Positions 1-11,778 of a stretch of DNA of 64,000 nt are shown here, one piece after another. Position numbers and translations under genes: made by a program. This stretch comes from Enterobacter sp. RHBSTW-00175 (GTDB lineage Bacteria > Pseudomonadota > Gammaproteobacteria > Enterobacterales > Enterobacteriaceae), in assembly GCF_013927005.1 (NCBI RefSeq), contig NZ_CP055930.1, positions 5,320,176 through 5,384,175 of the forward strand, written 5' to 3'. Numbering within the stretch: position 1 is the first letter of the stretch; each line of letters begins with the position of its first letter. The notes under the pieces are model-generated. The model was not told the DNA's origin, searched no databases, and saw nothing but the letters and a program-made list of their open reading frames with translations.

Positions 1-1013
1 CCGTAGTCGTCAATCTGCTTACGGCTTAAGCTTGCGCCACCCGGAACACGCAGGGCAGCAACACGGCCTTTCGGATCGTTAGCCGGGCCAGAGAACACCG
101 CGAACTCAACGGCTTTCACCAGGTCTGCCACGTCCACCAGCTCCATCGGGTTACGCAGGTCAGGTTTATCAGAGCCGTAGCGACGCTCGGCTTCAGCAAA
201 GGTCATGATTGGGAAATCGCCCAGCTCAACACCTTTTACGTCGTTCCACAGGCTACGCACCAGCGCTTCCATCACTTCACGCACCTGCTCTGCAGTCATG
301 AAGGAGGTTTCTACGTCGATCTGGGTAAATTCAGGCTGACGGTCAGCACGCAGGTCTTCGTCACGGAAGCACTTAACAATCTGATAGTAACGGTCGAAGC
401 CGGACATCATCAGCAGCTGTTTGAACAGCTGTGGTGACTGCGGCAGCGCGTAGAATTTGCCTTTATGAACGCGGGACGGGACCAGGTAATCGCGCGCGCC
501 TTCCGGCGTGGCTTTGGTCAGCATCGGGGTTTCGATATCGAGGAAACCGTGGTCGTCCATAAAGCGGCGCACAAGGCTTGTGATCTTCGCGCGCGTTTTC
601 AGGCGCTGAGCCATTTCCGGGCGACGCAGATCAAGATAGCGGTATTTCAGACGCGCTTCTTCAGTGTTGACGTGGTTGGAGTCCAGCGGCAGCGCTTCAG
701 CACGGTTGATGATAACCAGGTCAGATGCCAGCACTTCGATTGCGCCGGTCGCCATGTCCGCGTTGATATTTTTCTCGTCACGCGCACGAACGGTGCCAGT
801 GACCTGAATGCAGAACTCATTACGCAGCTCAGAAGCCAGTTTCAACGCCTCTGCGCGATCAGGATCGAAGAACACCTGAACGATACCTTCGCGGTCGCGC
901 ATATCGATGAAGATAAGGCTACCAAGATCACGACGACGGTTGACCCAACCACACAGGGTAACCTGCTGCCCGACGTGGGACTGACGCAGCTGCCCGCAAT
1001 ATTCTGTACGCAT
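1..1013 (-). CDS. aspS: Aspartyl-tRNA synthetase, N-terminal 337 residues (cut by window edge)
   Basis: This class II enzyme charges tRNA-Asp with aspartate in the cytoplasm. The reading frame starts at the ATG whose complement is 1011-1013 and runs off the left edge, so about 337 of the roughly 590 residues are present. It begins [10 protein letters not shown]. An N-terminal OB-fold anticodon-binding domain (about residues 1-105) is followed by the start of the catalytic core, including the class II motif 2 stretch with [16 protein letters not shown], and the beginning of the bacterial GAD insertion. The N-terminus is nearly identical to the E. coli protein as I recall it. The truncation is only the window boundary, with no sign of a pseudogene. 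Confidence 0.97.
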   Translation of the reverse strand, partial: MRTEYCGQLRQSHVGQQVTLCGWVNRRRDLGSLIFIDMRDREGIVQVFFDPDRAEALKLASELRNEFCIQVTGTVRARDEKNINADMATGAIEVLASDLVIINRAEALPLDSNHVNTEEARLKYRYLDLRRPEMAQRLKTRAKITSLVRRFMDDHGFLDIETPMLTKATPEGARDYLVPSRVHKGKFYALPQSPQLFKQLLMMSGFDRYYQIVKCFRDEDLRADRQPEFTQIDVETSFMTAEQVREVMEALVRSLWNDVKGVELGDFPIMTFAEAERRYGSDKPDLRNPMELVDVADLVKAVEFAVFSGPANDPKGRVAALRVPGGASLSRKQIDDY

Positions 1014-1279
1014 GAGATATCCCTTATTTAGCCGCAGGCTGTTTGTCGCCTTTAAATCAGGCTACGTTGTCGCAGCTTTAACTGTATGTCACAACTGGAT
1101 GAAAAAAGGCGGCTATTATACTGGAAATTCCGCCCGACGATAAGAGAGAAGCGCTGTCTGAGGCACGTTTGCTGCACTCTTATTGCGCATTCTCACAAAA
1201 ATTAACAAAATTATCCGCCCGGTAACAGGCCGGAACATCGTAAGGTGTAGCCGAAGCGATTAATTTGACTGGAGTTACT

Positions 1280-1846
1280 ATGTTTACACTCGATGCCGCC
1301 AAAACCGCACTTGTGGTGATTGATTTACAGGAAGGGATCCTGCCATTTGCCGGCGGCCCGCACGCGGCTGATGACGTAGTCAGCCGTGCCGCCCGTCTGG
1401 CGGAAAAATGCCGCGCCAGTGGCGCGCCTGTTGTCATGGTGCGTGTCGGCTGGTCTGCGGATTTCGCCGAAGCGTTAAAACAGCCTGTCGATGCACAGGC
1501 AGCAGGACATGCGCTGCCGGAAAACTGGTGGACATATCCGGTATCCCTTGGCAAACGCGACAGCGATATCGAAGTCACTAAACGCCAGTGGGGCGCCTTC
1601 TATGGCACCGACCTGGAGTTACAGCTGCGTCGTCGCGGGATAGACACCATCATTTTGTGCGGGATCTCCACCAATATCGGCGTCGAGTCCACCGCCCGTA
1701 ACGCATGGGAGCTGGGCTTTAATCTGGTCGTCGTGGAAGATGCGTGCAGCGCAGGCTCTGCGGAACAACACCAGGGGAGCATGACCAATATCTTCCCGCG
1801 CATCGGTCGTGTGCGCAGCACCGATGAGGTTTTAAGCGCCCTATGA
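1280..1846 (+). CDS. yecD: Isochorismatase-family hydrolase YecD
   Basis: A 188-residue cysteine hydrolase of the isochorismatase-like fold, and the physiological substrate is unknown. The family triad is visible as Asp15 (VVIDLQ), Lys101 (TKRQWG) and Cys127 (LCGISTN). I start it at 1280 because GGAG lies at 1271-1274 and the resulting length equals E. coli YecD; an in-frame ATG at 1265 would add five residues and has no better ribosome site. Its stop overlaps the next start by four bases (ATGA), so it is translationally coupled to yecE. It is divergent from aspS across a 266-base gap. Confidence 0.95.
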   Translation: MFTLDAAKTALVVIDLQEGILPFAGGPHAADDVVSRAARLAEKCRASGAPVVMVRVGWSADFAEALKQPVDAQAAGHALPENWWTYPVSLGKRDSDIEVTKRQWGAFYGTDLELQLRRRGIDTIILCGISTNIGVESTARNAWELGFNLVVVEDACSAGSAEQHQGSMTNIFPRIGRVRSTDEVLSAL

Positions 1847-2661
1847 TGTATGTGGGTCTGCCCCAGTGGTCGCACCCGAAATGGGTGCGTCTTGGGATAA
1901 CCAGCCTCGAAGAGTATGCCCGCTACTTTAACTGCGTAGAGGGCAATACCACCCTGTATGCCCTTCCGAGAGCAGAGATCGTCGAACGCTGGCGGGAGCA
2001 AACCAGCGATAACTTCCGCTTCTGCTTTAAGTTTCCGGCAACCATAAGTCATACCGCGGCATTGCGTAACTGTGGTGATTTAACCGCTGAATTTTTTGCT
2101 CGGATGTCGCCGCTGGCACATCGTATCGGTCAGTACTGGCTCCAGCTTCCTGCGACATTTGGCCCTCGCGACCTCCCCGCCCTGTGGCAGTTTCTCGATG
2201 CCCTGCCCCGAGAATTTACCTACGGCGTTGAAGTGCGGCATCCCGATTTTTTTGCCAAAGGCGAGGCTGAAACAGCCCTCAATCGCGGTTTGCATGAACG
2301 CGCGGTTAACCGCGTGATCCTCGATAGCCGCCCGGTGCATAGTGCCATTGCGCATAACGAGGCCATTATTGACGCGCAGCGTAAGAAACCCAAGGTTCCC
2401 GTCCATGCCGTGGTAACGGCCAGTAACCCGATAGTGCGGTTTATCGGCAGCGATAACATGCTGCAAAATCAGGAGATGTTCGCCGTCTGGCTGCAAACCC
2501 TGCCGAAATGGGAACAGACAACAACCCCGTTCCTTTTTTTGCATACGCCTGATATTGCCCAGGCTCCCGAACTGGTCGATGCGCTCTGGCAGGCCTTGCA
2601 GAATGCAGTTCCGTCCGTAGGCGACGCGCCCTCTATCCCACAACAATCTTCTCTTTTCTGA
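1843..2661 (+). CDS. yecE: DUF72 family protein YecE
   Basis: A 272-residue member of the DUF72 family, predicted to be a TIM-barrel protein; its reaction is not known. It begins [14 protein letters not shown] and includes the family-typical stretch FKFPATISH and an ELVDALW segment near the C-terminus. The start overlaps the yecD stop by four bases, so the two are likely made from one message. No signal peptide or membrane segment is seen, which points to the cytoplasm. The assignment rests on close resemblance to E. coli YecE in sequence, length and neighbours. Confidence 0.93.
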   Translation: MMYVGLPQWSHPKWVRLGITSLEEYARYFNCVEGNTTLYALPRAEIVERWREQTSDNFRFCFKFPATISHTAALRNCGDLTAEFFARMSPLAHRIGQYWLQLPATFGPRDLPALWQFLDALPREFTYGVEVRHPDFFAKGEAETALNRGLHERAVNRVILDSRPVHSAIAHNEAIIDAQRKKPKVPVHAVVTASNPIVRFIGSDNMLQNQEMFAVWLQTLPKWEQTTTPFLFLHTPDIAQAPELVDALWQALQNAVPSVGDAPSIPQQSSLF

Positions 2662-2712
2662 TATCACCCCCTATCATATAGACGTGCCATCTGCCAAAAA
2701 CAGGGAGTTTGT

Positions 2713-4860
<2,148 letters not shown>

Positions 4861-4867
4861 TCTTTTT

Positions 4868-4886
4868 TGCCGGGTGGCGGCTAACG
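4868..4886. repeat. Half REP-like element after cmoB
   Basis: The string GCCGGGTGGCGGCTAACGC matches the consensus-like REP sequence seen twice at 33953-34036 in this window. Only one half is present, directly after the cmoB stop. It may stabilise the 3' end of the cmoAB message; that is inference. Confidence 0.5.
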
Positions 4887-4910
4887 CAGCTGCGGCTTGA
4901 AATATGAAGA

Positions 4911-4945
4911 AGAAAAAAAGGCCCCTGTGTAATTGGCAGGGGCCT
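4911..4945 (-). terminator. Rho-independent terminator of cutC
   Basis: A perfect 9-bp stem (AGGCCCCTG at 4919-4927 pairing with 4937-4945, 9-base loop) is followed on the minus strand by a run of seven T residues. It sits about 57 bases beyond the cutC stop. On the plus strand no T-run follows, so it mainly serves cutC. Confidence 0.8.
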
Positions 4946-5001
4946 GGTACAAGCAAGCATCATATTGGGCGACATGATGCGCGGTAAAAATCGGTACGTT
5001 G

Positions 5002-5745
5002 CTACACGTGATGACGTTCAATCATCGATTTCATTACCGCAACCGACTCTCCATCTACACCGTAGCGTGAATACTCATCCGCCTCAGCATCCGTCGACAT
5101 TGACAACCCTGTATTGCGATAACGCATAGGCGAAGGCATCCATTTGCCTGCTGAGCTATGAAGCTCTTCTACCCCTGCGTTTAAAAACAGATTCAGATTG
5201 CTGGTGCGAACTCCTGCACCTGCCATTATTGTTAGAACACCGGAATGTGCTTTTAGTTCCGTAATTAATTGCAATCCTTTTTCTGCGGACGACTGCTGAC
5301 CCGATGTCAGGATACGCGAAATGCCAAGTTCTGCCAGATTATCAAAGGCTTGCACTGGATTTTTACACATATCAAATGCACGATGAAAAGTGACTGCCAG
5401 CCCTTTCGCCGCATCCATGACCTGACGCATCCTCGGCATATCGACATTGCCGTCTTCATCAAGCAGGCCGATAACCAGGCCCGGGAATCCCAGGTCGCGA
5501 ACGAGGGCGATATCTTCCAGCATGGCACTGAATTCACCCGCCGTGTAACAAAAATCACCGCCGCGCGGACGAATGATCGGGTGAACCGGAATGGAAACCG
5601 CCTGACGGGCAGAGTTCAGCATCCCGTAAGAGGGTGTTAAGCCCCCTTCTTTGGGCGCCGCGCACAGTTCAATGCGATCGGCCCCATGTTGTTGTGCGGT
5701 CACGGCACACTCCACGCTGTAACAACAAATCTCCAGCAGCGCCAT
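5002..5745 (-). CDS. cutC: CutC family protein
   Basis: A 247-residue TIM-barrel protein of the CutC family. It was named for copper homeostasis, but the copper role in enterobacteria has been questioned, and its biochemical function is unsettled. Recognisable stretches are [15 protein letters not shown] text near residues 27-36 (here [14 protein letters not shown]), [23 protein letters not shown] and MAGAGVR. A TTAAGGAGG ribosome site precedes the ATG at 5743-5745. Length and sequence match E. coli CutC. It is transcribed away from yecM on the same strand after an 85-base gap and ends at a good terminator. Confidence 0.95.
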   Translation of the reverse strand: MALLEICCYSVECAVTAQQHGADRIELCAAPKEGGLTPSYGMLNSARQAVSIPVHPIIRPRGGDFCYTAGEFSAMLEDIALVRDLGFPGLVIGLLDEDGNVDMPRMRQVMDAAKGLAVTFHRAFDMCKNPVQAFDNLAELGISRILTSGQQSSAEKGLQLITELKAHSGVLTIMAGAGVRTSNLNLFLNAGVEELHSSAGKWMPSPMRYRNTGLSMSTDAEADEYSRYGVDGESVAVMKSMIERHHV

Positions 5746-5830
5746 TCAATCCTCCTTAAAAATCCACGAAACGAACTATCATGACACGCCTGCCGCCGTG
5801 GGTCCTGGCGTGAACTCACAAGTCTTACAC

Positions 5831-6391
5831 TCAGGCTTCGCTGGCAACAATCTGTTCAATCGTCCACGGATGAAACTTCACGGTAACCTGCCCGTCTGTC
5901 ACGGCAAGCGTCGGGTTTGGCAAACGCTCGCGCTCCCCTTTTGGTGAGCTGGTTTTCACGAAGATACCCGGCTTGCTTAATCCTTCGTCAGACAACAGGG
6001 CCAGCGCGCGGGCATTCAGGTTTTCAGACTCGCCCGGCAGCACAATTTCGATGTGTTCCCAGCCTTCATGCGGGTAGCGTTTTTCACCCGGCCACGGCAG
6101 CTCAACAACGCTGAATTGCCAGTGGGCAACGCAAACCGGTTCGTGCAGCTTAAACAGGCAAATTGGGCGTCCGTTGATGATGTTTTCTGACAGCAGCTCC
6201 CCGCACAACTCAAACCCACGACGCCAGCGTTCGGCGGTGGCATTCTGGTGGCAGCGCAGCGAAATGTGATCGGCCTCAAGCGGCGCAATATCCAGACCAA
6301 GACGGGTGGCAAGTTCTGTGAACGCCTGGGTGAAACGCGGGAGATCTGCGGAAATATCATGCAGTTGGTCAATGGATTGCCAGTTCGCCAT
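5831..6391 (-). CDS. yecM: VOC-superfamily protein YecM
   Basis: A 186-residue protein of the YecM family, whose fold resembles vicinal-oxygen-chelate metalloenzymes; its reaction is unknown. Conserved stretches include DHISLRCHQNATAERW, RPICLFKLHEP and YPHEGWEHIEIVLPG, which hold the His and Glu residues expected to bind a metal. I chose the internal ATG at 6389-6391 (MANWQSID) because that is the start of the E. coli protein; a frame five codons longer exists. It is divergent from argS across 238 bases. Confidence 0.92.
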   Translation of the reverse strand: MANWQSIDQLHDISADLPRFTQAFTELATRLGLDIAPLEADHISLRCHQNATAERWRRGFELCGELLSENIINGRPICLFKLHEPVCVAHWQFSVVELPWPGEKRYPHEGWEHIEIVLPGESENLNARALALLSDEGLSKPGIFVKTSSPKGERERLPNPTLAVTDGQVTVKFHPWTIEQIVASEA

Positions 6392-6535
6392 AAAATCGTC
6401 TCTCAATATGTCGCAAAGCCGCTAATTTACTCTGTTGCCTCGTTTCTACCAACCGCAGCGTTGCGGTTTTTATGACTGCATGATTATGCATGCTGCCTTA
6501 GCCTGGATTCTGTACAATCAAAGCCCCCCGCAGTG

Positions 6536-6564
6536 CTGACGCCAGAAGGCATTTGCAGTATACT
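6536..6564 (+). promoter_or_regulatory. Candidate sigma-70 promoter of argS
   Basis: A -35 box CTGACG (6536-6541), a 17-base spacer and a -10 box TATACT (6559-6564) lie 65 bases before the argS start. A short hairpin, GCGGA...TCCGC, follows in the leader near 6588-6607. Confidence 0.6.
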
Positions 6565-6629
6565 CCCGCCCTAAATTCTTAAACTGGCGCGGATGTGTTG
6601 AGTCCGCATCAAAAATGTAAGGTATCCAG

Positions 6630-8363
6630 GTGAATATTCAGGCTCTTCTCTCAGAAAAAGTCAGTCAGGCACTGATTGCCGCAGGCGCACCTGCGGATTG
6701 CGAACCGCAGGTTCGTCAGTCAGCAAAAGTACAGTTTGGCGACTATCAGGCTAATGGCGTGATGGCAGTGGCTAAAAAACTGGGCATGCCGCCGCGACAA
6801 CTCGCTGAGCAGGTGCTGACTCATCTGGATCTCACCGGTATAGCCAGCAAAACTGAAATTGCCGGCCCTGGCTTTATCAATATCTTCCTTGACCCGGCAT
6901 TCCTGGCAGGCAATGTTGATGCAGCGCTGAAGTCTGACCGTCTGGGCGTAACGCAGCCAGAAGCGCAGACCATCGTGGTTGACTACTCTGCGCCAAACGT
7001 GGCGAAAGAGATGCACGTCGGTCACCTGCGCTCCACCATCATTGGTGATGCGTCCGTGCGCACGCTGGAGTTCCTCGGCCACAATGTTATCCGTGCGAAC
7101 CACGTGGGTGACTGGGGTACGCAGTTCGGGATGCTGATTGCTTACCTGGAAAAACAGCAGCAGGAAAATGCAGGCGAAATGGCGCTGTCAGACCTGGAAG
7201 GTTTCTACCGCGAAGCGAAAAAACACTACGACGAAGACGAAGTCTTCGCCGAGCGTGCCCGTAGCTACGTGGTGAAATTGCAGGGCGGCGATGCGTACTT
7301 CCTCGATATGTGGCGCAAACTGGTAGACATCACCATGTCCCAGAACCAGTTAACCTATAACCGCCTGAACGTGACTCTGACCCGTAACGATGTGATGGGT
7401 GAAAGCCTGTACAACCCAATGCTGCCAGGTATTGTGGCTGACCTTAAAGCGAAAGGTCTGGCGGTAGAGAGCGAAGGCGCAACGGTTGTGTTCCTTGATG
7501 AGTACAAAAACAAGGAAGGCGAACCGATGGGCGTGATCATCCAGAAAAAGGATGGCGGCTATCTGTACACCACCACCGATATCGCCTGCGCGAAATACCG
7601 TTACGAAACCCTTCATGCCGATCGCGTGCTGTACTACATCGATTCCCGTCAGCACCAGCATCTGATGCAGGCGTGGACGATTGTGCGTAAAGCAGGCTAC
7701 GTGCCTGATTCTGTTCCACTGGAACACCACATGTTCGGGATGATGCTCGGCAAAGACGGTAAACCATTCAAAACCCGCGCTGGCGGCACAGTAAAACTGG
7801 CTGACCTGCTGGATGAAGCGCTGGAACGCGCCCGTCGTCTGGTGGCTGAGAAAAACCCGGATATGCCAGCCGATGAACTGGAAAAACTGGCTAACGCGGT
7901 AGGTATTGGTGCCGTGAAATATGCGGATCTGTCCAAGAATCGTACTACTGACTATGTGTTCGACTGGGATAACATGCTGGCGTTCGAAGGTAACACTGCG
8001 CCGTATATGCAGTATGCCTACACCCGTGTGTTGTCTGTGTTCCGTAAAGCGAATATCGACGAAAGCGTACTGGCCAATGCCGCGGTTCAGATCAGCGAAG
8101 ATCGTGAAGCCCAGTTGGCCGCCCGCCTGCTGCAATTCGAAGAGACGCTGTCAGTCGTTGCCCGCGATGGCACCCCGCACGTGATGTGTGCGTATCTGTA
8201 CGATCTGGCTGGCCTGTTCTCTGGCTTCTACGAGCACTGCCCTATCCTGTCAGCAGAAAGCGAAGAGGTGCGCAACAGCCGCCTGAAGCTGGCGCAGTTG
8301 ACGGCGAAGACCCTGAAACTGGGTCTGGATACCCTGGGTATCGAAACCGTAGAGCGTATGTAA
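6630..8363 (+). CDS. argS: Arginyl-tRNA synthetase
   Basis: This class I enzyme of 577 residues charges tRNA-Arg with arginine. It starts with GTG, as E. coli argS does, giving [10 protein letters not shown]. The N-terminal Add1 domain (to about residue 110) recognises the tRNA D-loop. The HIGH-type motif is HVGH within [16 protein letters not shown]. As usual for ArgRS there is no canonical KMSK; the equivalent loop is the [15 protein letters not shown] region. The C-terminal DALR anticodon-binding domain ends in [13 protein letters not shown] strong terminator follows immediately. Confidence 0.98.
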   Translation: MNIQALLSEKVSQALIAAGAPADCEPQVRQSAKVQFGDYQANGVMAVAKKLGMPPRQLAEQVLTHLDLTGIASKTEIAGPGFINIFLDPAFLAGNVDAALKSDRLGVTQPEAQTIVVDYSAPNVAKEMHVGHLRSTIIGDASVRTLEFLGHNVIRANHVGDWGTQFGMLIAYLEKQQQENAGEMALSDLEGFYREAKKHYDEDEVFAERARSYVVKLQGGDAYFLDMWRKLVDITMSQNQLTYNRLNVTLTRNDVMGESLYNPMLPGIVADLKAKGLAVESEGATVVFLDEYKNKEGEPMGVIIQKKDGGYLYTTTDIACAKYRYETLHADRVLYYIDSRQHQHLMQAWTIVRKAGYVPDSVPLEHHMFGMMLGKDGKPFKTRAGGTVKLADLLDEALERARRLVAEKNPDMPADELEKLANAVGIGAVKYADLSKNRTTDYVFDWDNMLAFEGNTAPYMQYAYTRVLSVFRKANIDESVLANAAVQISEDREAQLAARLLQFEETLSVVARDGTPHVMCAYLYDLAGLFSGFYEHCPILSAESEEVRNSRLKLAQLTAKTLKLGLDTLGIETVERM

Positions 8364-8394
8364 AAAAAGAAACCCGGCAAGCGCCGGGTTTTTT
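8364..8394. terminator. Bidirectional terminator between argS and the GH105 gene
   Basis: The stem AACCCGGC (8371-8378) pairs with GCCGGGTT (8383-8390) around an AAGC loop. It has a run of A before and T after, so it can stop both the argS transcript and the convergent GH105 transcript. Confidence 0.9.
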
Positions 8395-8398
8395 ATTA

Positions 8399-9538
8399 TC
8401 AGAAGTACTTACGCAAATATTCCGTTAAACACAAGATTGCCATCGCCTGGCCGTACGGCATCGACGTCAACGGGATCTGGCGATAAAACGCCAGATCGCT
8501 CCCCATCCCCGTACCGAATGACGTTTGCAGTAACTCTCCTTCCGGCGAAATATTTTTCACAATTCCGCGAATCGCTTTATCGGCGACGTCGGCATACTCC
8601 GCCCCGACATAGCGCTTACGCACTGCTTTCAGAATACCGTAAGCAAACCCCGCAGTTGCTGATGCCTCGAGGTAGGAATCTGGATCGTCAAGCAGCGTGT
8701 GCCACAGGCCGCTGTCGTCCTGACATTTTGCCAGAGCGGTAATCTGTGCGTTCAGCACCTGCACCAGATAACGACGCACGGCGCTGTTTTCCGGCAGATC
8801 CACAAGCTCGAGGAAATCCGGGATGACGATGGTCAGCCAGCTGTTGCCGCGCGCCCAGCGGGCCCTGGCAAAGTTGTGGTTTCCTTCGTAATTCCAGCCG
8901 TGGAACCACAACCCGGTTTCCCTGTCCATCAGGTTCTGCACGTGCAGCAGGAACTGATACACCGCTTCCTCAACGTATTCCGGTTTGTTCAGCAACTTAC
9001 CGATTTTCGCCAGCGGCAGCACCGTCATCATCAGCGTGTCATCCCACATCTGCTGATGGTTCTCTTCAGCCAGTGTGATGTGCTGCATCCCGCCGTGATC
9101 GGTGCGCGGCATCTCGTTCATCGCCCATTCTGCCCAGCTTTCCAGCCACGGCAGCCAGGCCGGGTTTTTCGTCTCTTCGTAGCGATAAGCCAGGGTCAGA
9201 AACGGTGACATAGTGTTGACGTTTTTGGTGGTCGCCCCTTCCGCGAAGCGGTTGGTAAACCAGCTGTCAATAATGTCACGCATCGCTACGTCGCCGGTCT
9301 GGCAGTAATACTGCCAGATGCCGTATAAGCCGACGCCATGCGTCCACTCCCATCCCGCCCAGCCTTTGGTGTCGATCACGCGCCCGTCGTCCAGTCGCAG
9401 TAAAAATTCGCCCGTTTTATCGTGAATGTTCACCAGATTATGTGTCACCTTCTGAATCAGTGATTTCAGCTCATCCCTGGCGATAAAACGCTCAGGCTGA
9501 CGCAGTAACGGACTCTGTTTGACAGGCCAAACTTTCAT
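8399..9538 (-). CDS. GH105 unsaturated rhamnogalacturonyl hydrolase
   Basis: This 379-residue protein resembles glycoside hydrolase family 105 (YteR/YesR/RhiN group). These enzymes remove the unsaturated galacturonyl residue that lyases leave at the end of rhamnogalacturonan oligomers. Visible family features are the aromatic stretch KGWAGWEWTHGVGLYGIWQYY (about 58-78, split here by length), RTDHGGMQH (145-153) and MWDDTLMM (164-171), whose Asp lines up with the catalytic Asp of YteR. There is no signal peptide, so it should act in the cytoplasm after uptake. It starts four bases after the upstream transporter gene ends, with GAGG before the ATG. The pair works as import plus first hydrolysis step. 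Confidence 0.88.
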   Translation of the reverse strand: MKVWPVKQSPLLRQPERFIARDELKSLIQKVTHNLVNIHDKTGEFLLRLDDGRVIDTKGWAGWEWTHGVGLYGIWQYYCQTGDVAMRDIIDSWFTNRFAEGATTKNVNTMSPFLTLAYRYEETKNPAWLPWLESWAEWAMNEMPRTDHGGMQHITLAEENHQQMWDDTLMMTVLPLAKIGKLLNKPEYVEEAVYQFLLHVQNLMDRETGLWFHGWNYEGNHNFARARWARGNSWLTIVIPDFLELVDLPENSAVRRYLVQVLNAQITALAKCQDDSGLWHTLLDDPDSYLEASATAGFAYGILKAVRKRYVGAEYADVADKAIRGIVKNISPEGELLQTSFGTGMGSDLAFYRQIPLTSMPYGQAMAILCLTEYLRKYF

Positions 9539-9542
9539 AATC

Positions 9543-11126
9543 TTAACCTCTGTTGTATGTCGAATTCAGTACTGCGCCATCCTTCAGAGAAGGTGCCGCT
9601 GGCTTATTACGATTCAGGTAACCGATGTTGTTGTTGCCCCACAGTGACTCGAATGGCATCCCGGCGAGCATCTCCACCGTCGCACGGGCTTGCGGGGTTG
9701 CGGCTTCAGGCATCGCCCTGCCAGACTCACGCATTTTGGCGGTCTCTTCACGCAGCGTACTGTGGGTCTGCAAATTGAGTTTGAACCGCAGGGACACCAG
9801 GAAGCCGCAGAACAGCACCAGAACGGTTCCCACACTCAGTATCATCAGAATGGTGTGGCTCACTTCAGCAGGCTGAACCTTCTGCCCGCTGACAAAGCCG
9901 GACATCTGCATCACGATCCCCACCAGCATTACCGCACCCGCCTGAGATGCTTTACGTGTCAGGGTCATGATGCCGGCAAAGATCCCTTCGCGGCGCTGAC
10001 CGGTGATCACTTCGTCCACGTCAGCAATGTAGGTGTAGGTATTCCACGGCACGTAGTTGATACCACCGCGGCCCAGCCCCGCCACCGCGGAAACCAGCAA
10101 CAGCAGCGAGAAGATGTCACTCAGTCCGGCGTAATAAAGCACGGCATACGAAACAGACGCCAGGCCAAACAGCACCACCACCATGCGGTAGGACGGCGCA
10201 GGTCCGAAGCGGATGCACAACGGGATCATGGCGATGACCGCAATAAACTGGAAGCTCGCCATCGTGCCGAGCAGGGTCGACGCCATTGACGCTTCCTGCA
10301 TCAGGACAAACACCACGTAGTAGGTGAATACCGCATTGAACACGTCCTGCGCGATGTAACCCCCCAGGTACATCCCCAGGTGCTGACGGAAGATTTTAAT
10401 GCGCAGCGTAGAGCTTAACTCCACAAACAGGCGGTTGAGACTCTGCCTCAGAGACAGTTTTTTCTTCTCTTCTTCGGCACGCAGCGCCGCTTCTGTCCAG
10501 TCTTCACGCGGGCGTTCCCAGGTAAAGCACCAGACGAAGGTCAGCATCACCGCGCAGAGCACAGAGAAGACCAGGCTTGCATAGAAGAAGGAAACCGCGT
10601 TGTCTTTACCAAAGTGAGTCAGTAAGACACCCGGCAGGAATGAAGCAAGAATGGCCGACATCTGTGCCATTGAGATACGCGCGCCAGAGAATTTGGTTTT
10701 CTGTTTGAAGTCATCGGTCATCTCCGGTACCAGCGTTTCGTATGGCACCAGAATCATGGTGTAGACGACATCGAACACCAGATAGGTCAACAGGTAGTAC
10801 CAGAAATTCATGTCCCCTACCCACATCAGTGAATAGCTGAACACGCAAGGAATGCCGAGCAGGATAAAGAACTTACGCCGACCGAAGCGTTTTCCAAACC
10901 AGGTCGTGCCAAAGTTATCGGTTAAAAAGCCCATTAACGGGCTGACCACAGCATCCAGTACCCTTGCAGCAGCAAAGATAAATGTTGCCTCAATCGGCGA
11001 GAGTCCACAGAAGGTCGTATAAAAATATAAAAGCCAGGCGGAGGTCAGCGCAGTCGTCCCTGCGCCAAGGAAATCGCCCGAGCCATAAGCAAGGTAATTT
11101 GCGAGTCCAATTTTACGTGTTTTCAT
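9543..11126 (-). CDS. GPH-family oligosaccharide:cation symporter (RhiT/TogT-like)
   Basis: A 527-residue, roughly 12-segment inner-membrane transporter of the glycoside-pentoside-hexuronide:cation symporter family. Family-typical text is RVLDAVVSPLMGFLTDN and FGKRFGRRKFFILLG. Its partner GH105 gene four bases downstream suggests unsaturated rhamnogalacturonan or galacturonan oligomers as substrate, as for RhiT or TogT of soft-rot enterobacteria. I start at the ATG at 11124-11126, which has AGGG nine bases upstream; a TTG three codons earlier also opens the frame but overlaps that ribosome site. It is the promoter-proximal gene of the pair. Confidence 0.85.
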   Translation of the reverse strand: MKTRKIGLANYLAYGSGDFLGAGTTALTSAWLLYFYTTFCGLSPIEATFIFAAARVLDAVVSPLMGFLTDNFGTTWFGKRFGRRKFFILLGIPCVFSYSLMWVGDMNFWYYLLTYLVFDVVYTMILVPYETLVPEMTDDFKQKTKFSGARISMAQMSAILASFLPGVLLTHFGKDNAVSFFYASLVFSVLCAVMLTFVWCFTWERPREDWTEAALRAEEEKKKLSLRQSLNRLFVELSSTLRIKIFRQHLGMYLGGYIAQDVFNAVFTYYVVFVLMQEASMASTLLGTMASFQFIAVIAMIPLCIRFGPAPSYRMVVVLFGLASVSYAVLYYAGLSDIFSLLLLVSAVAGLGRGGINYVPWNTYTYIADVDEVITGQRREGIFAGIMTLTRKASQAGAVMLVGIVMQMSGFVSGQKVQPAEVSHTILMILSVGTVLVLFCGFLVSLRFKLNLQTHSTLREETAKMRESGRAMPEAATPQARATVEMLAGMPFESLWGNNNIGYLNRNKPAAPSLKDGAVLNSTYNRG

Positions 11127-11229
11127 TGCCGTCAACCCTAATCAGTGTTGGGAGACTCCCTGTAAGCAACCTCATCCGGGAGTTTTTACACGGCTACAGT
11201 AAAAGTATCGTCAGGGTGATACCTTTCTG

Positions 11230-11262
11230 TTTTTGCCACCTCAAACAAGGGGATGGCAAAAA
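11230..11262. promoter_or_regulatory. 33-bp inverted repeat upstream of the transporter gene
   Basis: The nine bases TTTTTGCCA at 11230-11238 are repeated inverted and without mismatch as TGGCAAAAA at 11254-11262, 15 bases apart. It is about 105 bases upstream of the transporter start. The T-run is on the wrong side for a terminator, so an operator for a dimeric regulator is the simplest reading. The regulator is not identified. Confidence 0.5.
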
Positions 11263-11294
11263 TGCAAAGAGTGTCGCTACGCGCGTCACTGATT

Positions 11295-11313
11295 TATAAA
11301 ACAGCGTTTCTTT
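11295..11313. promoter_or_regulatory. Candidate KdgR box
   Basis: The string TATAAAACAGCGTTTCTTT fits the KdgR operator pattern as I recall it (AATRAAAY-3-RTTTYATT), with mismatches only in the flanks. KdgR represses pectin and oligogalacturonide genes until ketodeoxygluconate accumulates, which suits the downstream transporter/GH105 pair. The match is by eye. Confidence 0.55.
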
Positions 11314-11342
11314 TGCATCAAAAGCAGGTGTCATTTTTGCGA

Positions 11343-11372
11343 GCCCGCCATCAGAATCACCTGATGTCGGGC
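11343..11372. other. Hairpin beyond flhE
   Basis: GCCCGCCATCAG (11343-11354) pairs with CTGATGTCGGGC (11361-11372) with one mismatch and a six-base loop. It lies just past the flhE stop. No T-run follows on the flhE strand, so it is more likely a 3'-end stabiliser or weak terminator. Confidence 0.45.
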
Positions 11373-11385
11373 GTTAAGGCGGCAG

Positions 11386-11778
11386 TTAGCGGTAGTTGAC
11401 GATGACAGAGTTGCTCTGAACTTTCAGCGCCGGAATCAAACGCCCGCCGCCAGGAACTTCCCAGATAAAGCGCAGTGGTTCGAGGGCCGATACGCCGTTA
11501 AACGCCTGAGTTGTGCCATTTTCCCCGTCGATTTCCGCGCAGCGGGTCTGTGTACACAAACGTACGCGCAACCCTGCGGGCGTTGGGCCAATCAGTCTGT
11601 AATTCCATGCCACCAGCGTCATCTGGCCAGAAGCAGATTCTGAAGGCGATAGCGGGCGTGAAGACATCGACTCACCACGATGATTGAGCGTAATCCCCAT
11701 GCTGCTGGCCTGCCATGTCCCCTCGCCTGCGGCCTGTGCCGCCAGCGGGAAGAACAGTACCCATAACCACTTATGCAT
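11386..11778 (-). CDS. flhE: Flagellar protein FlhE
   Basis: A 130-residue periplasmic protein encoded at the end of the flhBAE operon. In Salmonella and E. coli it is described as limiting proton leak through the flagellar export apparatus. The N-terminus MHKWLWVLFFPLAAQA is a signal peptide, cleaved after AQA. The rest is strongly conserved, for example ITLNHRGESMSSRPLSPSES and IWEVPGGGRLIPALKVQSN. Its start codon shares one base with the flhA stop, so translation is coupled. Two cysteines (CTQTRC) may form a disulphide. Confidence 0.96.
   Translation of the reverse strand: MHKWLWVLFFPLAAQAAGEGTWQASSMGITLNHRGESMSSRPLSPSESASGQMTLVAWNYRLIGPTPAGLRVRLCTQTRCAEIDGENGTTQAFNGVSALEPLRFIWEVPGGGRLIPALKVQSNSVIVNYR

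Noticed and set aside
5269..5640. Plus-strand frame inside cutC, and similar long antisense frames across che, mot, ara and fimbrial genes
   Set aside because: They are shadows of well-conserved genes on the other strand, caused by GC-rich codon use.
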